Below are positions 27,845 to 33,977 of a stretch of DNA of 64,000 nt, piece by piece. Both the position numbers and the translations under genes were made by a program. Source of the DNA: Thermodesulfobacteriota bacterium (GTDB lineage Bacteria; Desulfobacterota; Desulfobulbia; Desulfobulbales; JBFMBH01); NCBI GenBank assembly GCA_040755095.1, contig JBFMBH010000001.1:95176-159175 (forward strand), written 5' to 3'. Below the pieces are notes generated by a model. It did no database searches. It had not been told where the DNA came from and saw only the letters and a list, made by a program, of their open reading frames with translations. Numbering within the stretch: position 1 is the first letter of the stretch; every line of letters begins with the position of its first letter.

Positions 27845-27860
27845 GTCAGAACAAAGGCCC

Positions 27861-28499
27861 ATGGATCTGCAACGACACCTCGACCGGGCCGTCGCCCTGA
27901 TCAAGGCGGCACCCGCCGTGCTCATCGGCGGCGGCCTGGTGGCCTTTGTCCTGGCAGGGGCCAGCTTCGGCATCCTGGCCGGGCCGAGCCTGGGGGCCTA
28001 TTGCGGCGCCATCGTCCGGGCCCTGCGGGCAGAACGACCGCCCGGCTGGGCAGATCTTCTGCCCCCCGGGCGCCACGTCCTGGCCCTCCTGCCCTTCTCG
28101 GCCCTGCCCCTGGGCATTTCCCTGGTTTTCAGCCTGACCGTCGTCTTCCAGTCCCTGCTCTTCCTGGTCCCGGGGGTGATCCTGGTGGTGTGGTGGCTCT
28201 ACACCCTGCCCCTGATGGCGGACCAGGGGCTGGGCCTCTTGCCGGCCATGGGTGCCAGCCGGCAGAAGGTGGCCGAGCAGGGCTTCTTCCCCCACCTGAG
28301 CTATCTCTTTGTGGTCTTCGTGGTGCCGGAGCTGATCCTCACCGCCTTCCGGGCCGTGTTTGGCGACGCACCCATCATCCCGCCTCTGATCAGCCTGCTG
28401 CACATCCTCCTCATCCCGCTCCAGACCGGCTGCCTGGCCGGTCTCTACCTGGACGCCTTCCCGCCGCCGGCCGCGCCGCCGTCTCTCCTGGACCAGTAG
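27861..28499 (+). CDS. Small multi-pass membrane protein of unknown function
   Basis: 212 residues from ATG 27861 (AAAGG just upstream). The frame is open further 5' but only through the 9-bp repeats, so I chose the later start. Four to five hydrophobic helices are visible (around residues 20-45, 75-110, 115-130, 150-200), with Gly-rich turns and a P-P-G-W-A-D-L motif between the first and second. The general shape recalls small uncharacterised integral membrane families (DUF975/DUF4013-like). I do not recognise a specific family. It overlaps the convergent VanZ-like gene by 55 bases at the 3' ends. Confidence 0.65.
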   Translation: MDLQRHLDRAVALIKAAPAVLIGGGLVAFVLAGASFGILAGPSLGAYCGAIVRALRAERPPGWADLLPPGRHVLALLPFSALPLGISLVFSLTVVFQSLLFLVPGVILVVWWLYTLPLMADQGLGLLPAMGASRQKVAEQGFFPHLSYLFVVFVVPELILTAFRAVFGDAPIIPPLISLLHILLIPLQTGCLAGLYLDAFPPPAAPPSLLDQ

Positions 28500-28834
28500 C
28501 GCCAGCCGGCCACGGCCAGCAGCACCCCGGCCAGGTCGGCCGCCAAGTCGGCCAGCTCCGGGCTGCGGTACGGCACCCAGGCCTGGTGCAGCTCGTCGGA
28601 CAGGCCATAGAGGCCGCAGACCACCACCACCGCCAGCACCGGCACCCGGCGCCAGCCCCAGCGACCGACCACGGCAAAGAGGGTGGCCCAGGCCAGGACC
28701 CCATAGGCACCGGCATGGGCCAGCTTGTCCGCGGCGAAGAAGCCCGGCAGCTCCAGGCTGTCCCCCGGTTGATCGGACAGAAAGAAGATGGTCCCCATGA
28801 CCAGAAGCATGGGCAGGAAACGGCACAGGGACAT
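28445..28834 (-). CDS. VanZ-like family membrane protein
   Basis: 129 residues from ATG 28834. Four hydrophobic helices carry the VanZ-type signatures: F-F-L-S-D-Q-P after helix 1, D-K-L-A-H-A-G-A-Y-G at the start of helix 2, S-D-E-L-H-Q-A-W-V-P-Y-R-S-P-E-L-A-D-L-A-A-D before helix 4. VanZ proteins are small membrane proteins; the founder gives low-level teicoplanin resistance, but most have no known function. It lies 37 bases after the SEC-C gene on the same strand, so the two are probably co-transcribed. Confidence 0.85.
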   Translation of the reverse strand: MSLCRFLPMLLVMGTIFFLSDQPGDSLELPGFFAADKLAHAGAYGVLAWATLFAVVGRWGWRRVPVLAVVVVCGLYGLSDELHQAWVPYRSPELADLAADLAGVLLAVAGWRYWSRRDGGAAGGGKASR

Positions 28835-28871
28835 GGGGAAGGGGGGCGGCAGCCCCGGCAGGAAGGGGCGC

Positions 28872-29435
28872 TCAGGCGCCGGCGGCCGGCTCCACAGCGG
28901 CAGAGGCTTCGGCAGCGGCCGGCGCCTCCGGCATGGTCTCGGAATGGAGCACATGGTGCACCCCGGCCATCCGCTTGCCGATGCCCTTCAAGGCGGCGCG
29001 GATGCGGGCCACCGGGTAATCGGCATGGCGGCTCTGCCGGAGGTCGGCGGCATAGGGGGTGGCCAGGAACCCGTCCTGATCGAGGACGAAATGGTGCGAC
29101 CAGACGATCTCGATGGTGCCCGGCTTCTCCTCCACCGACACCTCGAGGATCCGTCCCTGGTCGGCAATCCTGAGGGCGTCCCGCTCCAGACCTTCCAGGA
29201 GCCAGGCGTCGCCGCCCGCGGTGGCGAAGAGGACGAAGACCCCCAGCTGGCGGACCACCGCCTGCCGCTGGGCCACCGACCGTCGCAGCTCATCCAGGGC
29301 GGCCCCCAGAGGCCGGCCGGAGGGAGGGGCCGGAGCCGCGGCCGCGCCGGCGGCCTGCACCCTGGCAAGACAGCACTTCTTGTATTTGTTGCCGCTGCCG
29401 CAGGGGCAGGGCTCGTTTCTGCCGATCCTGGCCAT
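28872..29435 (-). CDS. SEC-C motif protein
   Basis: 187 residues from ATG 29435, with a strong AAAGGAG upstream. The N-terminus reads R-N-E-P-C-P-C-G-S-G-N-K-Y-K-K-C-C, the zinc-binding SEC-C motif (Cys10, Cys12, Cys21, Cys22) known from the tail of SecA, where it binds SecB and ribosomes. The rest is a mixed alpha/beta region (V-S-V-E-E-K-P-G-T-I-E-I-V-W) and an Ala-rich tail, not a known enzyme domain. The function is unknown; chaperone or ribosome-associated roles are typical guesses for the family. Confidence 0.82.
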   Translation of the reverse strand: MARIGRNEPCPCGSGNKYKKCCLARVQAAGAAAAPAPPSGRPLGAALDELRRSVAQRQAVVRQLGVFVLFATAGGDAWLLEGLERDALRIADQGRILEVSVEEKPGTIEIVWSHHFVLDQDGFLATPYAADLRQSRHADYPVARIRAALKGIGKRMAGVHHVLHSETMPEAPAAAEASAAVEPAAGA

Positions 29436-29513
29436 GACGAGCTCCTTTCGTTCGCAGGGATGAGAAGGACGGTTTTCGGACGCCCGCCGGCCGCTCGGCA
29501 CAACGGAGCGCAG

Positions 29514-29542
29514 AGTATAGGCCAAAGGCGTCTGGTAGCGCA
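29514..29542 (-). promoter_or_regulatory. Possible promoter of the SEC-C / VanZ genes
   Basis: On the minus strand a -10 TATACT (29519-29514) is preceded after about 18 bp by a weak -35 TTGCGC. It lies ~80 bases upstream of the SEC-C start codon. Confidence 0.35.
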
Positions 29543-29598
29543 AACACAAAAAGACCCGGCCCACTCCCCGGCTGCTCGCGTCACAGCCAAGGTCGCCA

Positions 29599-29628
29599 TT
29601 GCGGGAAAACAGCAAGACCGGGCACAAT
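29599..29628 (+). promoter_or_regulatory. Possible promoter of the TPR lipoprotein gene
   Basis: TTGCGG (29599-29604) and CACAAT (29623-29628) are separated by 18 bp. The -10 matches 5/6 and the -35 only half. It lies ~40 bases before the ATG at 29668. Confidence 0.3.
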
Positions 29629-29667
29629 GGATGGATCCGATTTCCTTCACCCCCGGAGCGAACAGAC

Positions 29668-30183
29668 ATGCCACGAGCCCCACGCGCCCTTGGCTGGATT
29701 GCCCTGGCCTTGCTGATCCTTGCTGCCTGCGAGAAAGAACCCGCCCAGCCGCCGCCAGCGGCCGCCCCGGCCGCGCCGCCACCCAGGGTGGTCACCGCCG
29801 AGGAGAAGGCCTACGCCCTCTTCGGCGACATCCTGGCCCTGGGACAATCTGCCGACCGGGCGGCGGTCCGGCCGCAGATGGAGGAGCTCTACCGGACCAT
29901 CATCCGGGACTATCCGGAGATGGCGCTGGCCCAGGAGGCCTCCTGGCGGCTCCTCAACCTGCTCCTGGAGGATGGCACGCCGGAAGGCAGGACGAGGGCG
30001 GAGGAGCTGTATGCCCAGTTCAAGGATCGCTACCCGGGGTCCCGCTTCCAGGGCCTGCTGGAAAAAAGCCTGGCCGCCGCCGGGGCGGGCGCGCCCGGGT
30101 CAGCGGCGACCGCCCCACCAGCGGCCGAGACGGGACACCCCGCCCAGGGCCAGGAGGGCGAAGCCGGCGTAGACCACCGGTAG
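29668..30183 (+). CDS. TPR-like lipoprotein
   Basis: 171 residues from ATG 29668, with GGAG upstream. A type II signal peptide ends L-I-L-A-A-C, so the mature protein should start at a lipidated Cys22. A Pro/Ala linker and a TPR-like region follow, closely related to the protein at 24586-25200. The last ~30 residues are low-complexity and overlap the 3' end of the convergent ResB-like gene by 84 bases. It is probably anchored in the outer membrane. The two paralogues may be parts of one kind of envelope complex; this is inference. Confidence 0.72.
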   Translation: MPRAPRALGWIALALLILAACEKEPAQPPPAAAPAAPPPRVVTAEEKAYALFGDILALGQSADRAAVRPQMEELYRTIIRDYPEMALAQEASWRLLNLLLEDGTPEGRTRAEELYAQFKDRYPGSRFQGLLEKSLAAAGAGAPGSAATAPPAAETGHPAQGQEGEAGVDHR

Positions 30184-31095
30184 GCCGGGATCGCGGACGA
30201 TCTGGATGCCGGCGTAGGGCCGACCCGCCTCGTCCACGGCGGTCTGGGTGTGGAAGAAGCGCAGCCCCTCCCACACCAGGGGCTCGTTGACCCCGGCCCG
30301 ACCGCTGGCCACCACCCGCTCGCCCGCCAGAAGCTCCAGCTCCACCCAAAGCGTCTTGACCACCGGCGTCCGGAAGGCCACCAGCTGCGGCCGCCAGGGC
30401 TCCTCGCCGGACAGGCCGCCGGTGCCGTCGCTGGCCACCATCCCCAGGGACCGGCCGTCCCGCACCACCTGCAGCCGCACCATCTTCTGCTCCAGGTCCA
30501 CATCCAGAACCTGGAACTCGAGGCCCTGGGCGCGGAAGCTCCCGCCGCTGGCCACCTCGAAAAGCCCCACCTTCTCCTCGCCCTTCCAAAGACCCACCCG
30601 GAGCAGCACCGGGTAATAGCTCCTTCCGATCCGGCGCACCGCCACCCGCACCCCCAGATCCGTCTCCTGGCCGAGGTCCCAGCGGAAGACCCGGCTGGCG
30701 GCCCTGCCCTCGTGGATGTTCACCGTGGCCACGAAGCCGGCCCGGCCCAGGAGGGCGCCGGCCAGCACCGCCAGCACGCCCAGGTGGAGGGCCAGAATGC
30801 CCCAGGGCAGATGATGCCAGTGCTGGACGGTGCAGATGGCAAGATTGAGGGCCAGAGCGGCGCCCAGGACCAGGAGTGCGCTGGCCAATGCCTCGCCCCA
30901 GGCGGGCACCAGCCCCAGCGGCAGCAGCACCGCGATCATCCCGGCCAGGATGGCCAGGGCCAGGGGCCGGGAGCCCAGCTGCCGGATCAGGTCCGGGCCA
31001 GGCTTCCGGCCAGTGGCGGGTGGGCCGGCATCATTGGGACAGGGCACGACAGGAGGCTCCCGGGGAGGTTGGGCGTCAGGACCAGATCCCCCCAT
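30100..31095 (-). CDS. ResB-like cytochrome c biogenesis protein
   Basis: 331 residues from ATG 31095. A hydrophobic pair near residues 45-110 is followed by a helix with H-L-G-V-L-A-V-L-A-G-A-L-L-G-R-A-G-F-V-A. An extracytoplasmic beta-rich domain then begins V-N-I-H-E-G. A last helix (D-P-G-L-P-V-V-Y-A-G-F-A-L-L-A-L-G-G) ends the protein. This is the ResB/CcsB layout of system II cytochrome c maturation, in which ResB with CcsA moves haem outside the membrane and attaches it to CxxCH. No ccsA is seen nearby, so its partner must be elsewhere. It is shorter than typical ResB (>400), as is common in deltaproteobacteria. Its placement directly before cytochrome cluster 2 is meaningful. Confidence 0.78.
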   Translation of the reverse strand: MGGSGPDAQPPREPPVVPCPNDAGPPATGRKPGPDLIRQLGSRPLALAILAGMIAVLLPLGLVPAWGEALASALLVLGAALALNLAICTVQHWHHLPWGILALHLGVLAVLAGALLGRAGFVATVNIHEGRAASRVFRWDLGQETDLGVRVAVRRIGRSYYPVLLRVGLWKGEEKVGLFEVASGGSFRAQGLEFQVLDVDLEQKMVRLQVVRDGRSLGMVASDGTGGLSGEEPWRPQLVAFRTPVVKTLWVELELLAGERVVASGRAGVNEPLVWEGLRFFHTQTAVDEAGRPYAGIQIVRDPGLPVVYAGFALLALGGVSRLGRWWGGRR

Positions 31096-31186
31096 GATAG
31101 ATGATAGCTCGGCCGGAAGCCACCGGCTGCCCCGCCGGCGTCGCCCCCGCGCCTGTGTGCTTAGCCACCGCCTGAACAGAGCTTAT

Positions 31187-31239
31187 GTGAAATTAGTTCT
31201 CAAGCCCCATTCCACCAGCTGGAGGCCGAATGCTACACT
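31187..31239 (+). promoter_or_regulatory. Putative activator-dependent promoter of cytochrome cluster 2
   Basis: GTGAAATTAGTTCTCA (31187-31202), an imperfect form of the dyad in front of cluster 1 genes, lies ~39 bp upstream of an extended -10, TGCTACACT (31231-31239). No -35 is evident. The start of transcription would be near 31246. Confidence 0.42.
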
Positions 31240-31309
31240 AGGGATGTCAGATTATCCTGGCCGAGCCATGGGCCGTGCAGGTCTGTTGCCGCTGGCCGCT
31301 GTCCCTGGA

Positions 31310-31325
31310 GGGGGATGAATCCCCC
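31310..31325. repeat. REP-like hairpin, partial copy of the 86-bp unit
   Basis: GGGGGA-tgaa-TCCCCC is the same stem and loop as in the tandem units at 23131-23302, with some matching flank (GCTGTC before, GGC after). It lies in the leader of the small cytochrome gene. Confidence 0.65.
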
Positions 31326-31444
31326 GGCATGGACCGGCGGCGGCCTGATCCCGGGCGCAAACAACTGGACAAGGGAGAAAGGCATGGCACGGAAGAAAGG
31401 AAAGGACAGGCTGTTCAAGTCCAAAACGGTGATGGGGGCTCTGC

Positions 31445-32560
31445 ATGCGCACGATCCTGATCTCCATGGGGGCATTGCTCTTCCTCCTTGCCCCGCCCCT
31501 GCCTGCCTCAGCGCGGATAGCCGGCGTCTGCAGCGACTGCCACACCATCCACAACAGCCAGGATGGGATGGACATGCGGCTGGACCTGACGCCCATCACC
31601 GGGGCTGGCGAGGGAGCCTGCCTGGACTGCCACTCCCGCACCCGCGCCTCCCTCTTACGCATGGACTGCCTGGGCTGCCATGCCCAGGATCCCACCGGCA
31701 GCGCCAACATCGTTGCCGGCATGCCCCAGGTGGCCCACAACGCTGCTGCAGACCTGGCGGGCGGCAACTACCGCAACGTCTTCTTCGATGACCGCCGGGG
31801 CCACAACGTCCACGGCTTCGGCAACGCCCTGATCGGCCCCGACTCCTTCATCGGCAACACCCCGCCCGGCTACAACACCGACTTCGATCCGGCCAGCGGC
31901 AAGTACCAGACCAGCACCTTCACCTTCCAGCTCATGTGCTCGGGCCAGAACGGCTGCCACGGCAACCGGGAGGAGGTCAGCCAGACCCGGGCCATGAAGG
32001 GCACCCACCACGCCGACGACTCGGCCCTCAAGTACGGTCCGGCCTTCAACGAGAGCGGCCAGGGATCCACCCCGGGTGTCAGCTACCGGTTCCTGTACCG
32101 GGTGCACGGGGCCGAGGACAGCGACTGGCAGGCGACCAGCAGCGCCACCGACCACAACGAGTACAAGGGCGCCACCGGCAACCGGTCCGGCCAGGTCTGG
32201 GCCGATATCGCCTCCATGAGCCAGTTCTGCGCCGAGTGCCACGGCAACTTCCACTCCTCGGCCGGTATCGGCTCCCCGGGCACCTGGCTCAGGCATCCCA
32301 CTGATGTCGCCCTCTCCGGCGACATCAACGGCGGCCTGACCGGCGCCTACAACCCGGTGACGCCGGTGGGCCGCCAGTCCATCGCCGCGGCCAGCGCCCA
32401 GGGCGGGGGCACCTTCACCCCCGGCAGCAGCGACGTGGTCATGTGCCTGTCGTGCCACCGGGCCCACGGCTCGCCGTACCAGGACCTGCTCCGCTGGGAC
32501 CTCGCCTCGCCCGTGGCCGGTACCGGCTGTCTCTTGTGCCACGACGATACGGCACCGTGA
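31445..32560 (+). CDS. Small secreted multihaem cytochrome c (6 CxxCH + 1 CX5CH), paralogue of the 11517 gene
   Basis: 371 residues from ATG 31445, the first possible start after an in-frame stop at 31430. A signal peptide ends ...PLPASA. The haem motifs are CSDCH, CLDCH, CLGCH, CAECH, CLSCH and CLLCH, with an irregular CSGQNGCHG in the position of CSSSCH in the paralogue. The first haem is C-S-D-C-H-T-I-H-N-S-Q-D-G, against C-S-N-C-H-T-M-H-N-S-Q-D-G. Near the end both carry S-C-H-R-A-H-G-S-P-Y-x-D-[ML]-L-R-W-D. It starts cluster 2 and is followed after 23 bases by the NHL gene, so the cluster is tightly linked. Confidence 0.88.
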   Translation: MRTILISMGALLFLLAPPLPASARIAGVCSDCHTIHNSQDGMDMRLDLTPITGAGEGACLDCHSRTRASLLRMDCLGCHAQDPTGSANIVAGMPQVAHNAAADLAGGNYRNVFFDDRRGHNVHGFGNALIGPDSFIGNTPPGYNTDFDPASGKYQTSTFTFQLMCSGQNGCHGNREEVSQTRAMKGTHHADDSALKYGPAFNESGQGSTPGVSYRFLYRVHGAEDSDWQATSSATDHNEYKGATGNRSGQVWADIASMSQFCAECHGNFHSSAGIGSPGTWLRHPTDVALSGDINGGLTGAYNPVTPVGRQSIAAASAQGGGTFTPGSSDVVMCLSCHRAHGSPYQDLLRWDLASPVAGTGCLLCHDDTAP

Positions 32561-32583
32561 ACCTTCAACCGGTGGTGATCGGT

Positions 32584-33870
32584 ATGTCTGGAAAAGCATG
32601 GAGGAAGGGATCGAGCCTCGGTGCTCTGATCCTGCTGTGGACCGGGCTTGCGCCACTTCCGGTGCTGGCCGCCGTCGACTACCAGCCTCTGGCGCCTCTG
32701 ACCCACGGCATGACCGTGCCCAGCGACGTGGCGGCCACGGCCAGCGGCGGCCTTCTCATCGCTGACGAGGACCGGGATCAGGTCCTGGTCATGAGCCGCC
32801 AGGGCGAAACCCTCACCACCATCCCGGTGCGGCGGCCCAGCGCCGTGGCGGCCAGCGTTACCGGCCGGCTCTTCGTGGGCAGCAAGGAGGACCTGTCGGT
32901 CCGGATCCTGGACAGCGCCTTCCAGCCCGTCGGCCAGCTGGGACGGGGCAGCGGTGAATTCCGTTATCCCCGCAACATCTGCCTGGACGAGGCCGCCGGC
33001 CTGGTCCAGGTCGTCGATCCCCTGGACAGCAGCGTTCGGGTCTACAACCTGCAAGGCGGCTTCGTGCGCCGCATCGCCGACAGCGGCGGCCTGCCCCAGG
33101 ATTGCACCGTGGTGGGCGACCGGCTCTATCTCCTGGACCAGCCCCTTTTGACCGACGCCTACGGCACTTACCGGGGCGCCCGCATCCGGGTCTTCGACCG
33201 CCAGGGCGCCTCCCTGGGCAGCCTGGCCAGCACCGGCAGCGGCGCCGGCCAGCTGCGCGGGCCCCGGGGCATTGCCAGCGGCAGCGGCAACACCCTGTAT
33301 GTCTCGGACGCCTTCCATGGTGTGGTCCAGGCCTTCCGCACGGACGGCACCTATCTGGGCGCCATCCAGAATGCCAGCCAGCCCATGAACACCCCCCTGG
33401 GCCTGGATCTCACCACCGACGGCCGCCTGCTGGTGGCCACCGGTCAGAACGCCCAGGTGCAGGCCTTCTCGGTGCCCGCCGAGCGGCAGCCGGTGCCGCC
33501 GGTGCCGGATATCGATGCCAACGGCAGCGACGGTCCCCTGACCGTGGCCGCCGGCAGCGAGGTGGCCATCACCATCAGCCTGGCGCCCGGGGACGCTCAA
33601 GCCCAGGCCGCGGACTGGTGGCTCTCCTTCGAGACCGGAGGCCTCCAGTTCTGGTTTGCCCCCAAGGGCGGCTGGCGCCGGGCGAAGAAGCCCGTCCGCC
33701 TGTACGGCGGGCCGCTCTTCGACCTGGCGCCGGTCACCGTTCTCAGCACCACCGGGCTGCCGGCCGGCACCTACATCTTCCGCTTCGGGGTGGATCTGGC
33801 GGCCAACGGCGCCGAGGACCCGGCCCAGTATGCCGGCGATGCGGTCACGGTGACGGTGACCGGCAATTGA
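32584..33870 (+). CDS. Secreted NHL-repeat propeller protein, second copy
   Basis: 428 residues from ATG 32584. A signal peptide ends ...LPVLAA. About six NHL blades fill residues ~30-300 (L-L-I-A-D-E-D-R-D-Q-V-L-V, L-Y-V-S-D-A-F-H-G-V-V-Q-A-F), and the blade motifs match the protein at 13292. The bacterial-repeat modules of that protein are missing. The final ~115 residues (D-I-D-A-N-G-S-D-G-P-L-T-V ... D-W-W-L-S-F ... P-K-G-G-W-R ... P-L-F-D-L ... L-P-A-G-T-Y-I-F-R-F-G-V-D) form the C-terminal domain also seen at 51334-54342. It sits between the small and the giant cytochrome exactly as in cluster 1. No haem motif is present. Confidence 0.86.
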   Translation: MSGKAWRKGSSLGALILLWTGLAPLPVLAAVDYQPLAPLTHGMTVPSDVAATASGGLLIADEDRDQVLVMSRQGETLTTIPVRRPSAVAASVTGRLFVGSKEDLSVRILDSAFQPVGQLGRGSGEFRYPRNICLDEAAGLVQVVDPLDSSVRVYNLQGGFVRRIADSGGLPQDCTVVGDRLYLLDQPLLTDAYGTYRGARIRVFDRQGASLGSLASTGSGAGQLRGPRGIASGSGNTLYVSDAFHGVVQAFRTDGTYLGAIQNASQPMNTPLGLDLTTDGRLLVATGQNAQVQAFSVPAERQPVPPVPDIDANGSDGPLTVAAGSEVAITISLAPGDAQAQAADWWLSFETGGLQFWFAPKGGWRRAKKPVRLYGGPLFDLAPVTVLSTTGLPAGTYIFRFGVDLAANGAEDPAQYAGDAVTVTVTGN

Positions 33871-33977
33871 TCGCCTGAAGCCCCATGGCCTATGATCATA
33901 CAATCACCAGGAACGGTGCCATGCTTCCTCTCCCTGTGCCGCTCGTCCAGCAACCGTTGCCAAGGAGTGTCGTGTCC

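Larger units (their letters stand above)
31096..31444. other. Intergenic region before cytochrome cluster 2
   Basis: This stretch between the divergent ResB gene and the small cytochrome contains the putative promoter at 31187-31239, a REP-like hairpin at 31310-31325 and a ~200-base leader. An ATG at 31384 with a good Shine-Dalgarno begins a short frame that overlaps the cytochrome gene in another frame. I regard it as a possible leader peptide at most. Confidence 0.5.

Noticed and set aside
27756..27860. Met-Asp/Ser-Ile-rich N-terminal extension of the membrane protein
   Set aside because: It is only the translation of the 9-bp repeats. A better start with a ribosome site is at 27861.
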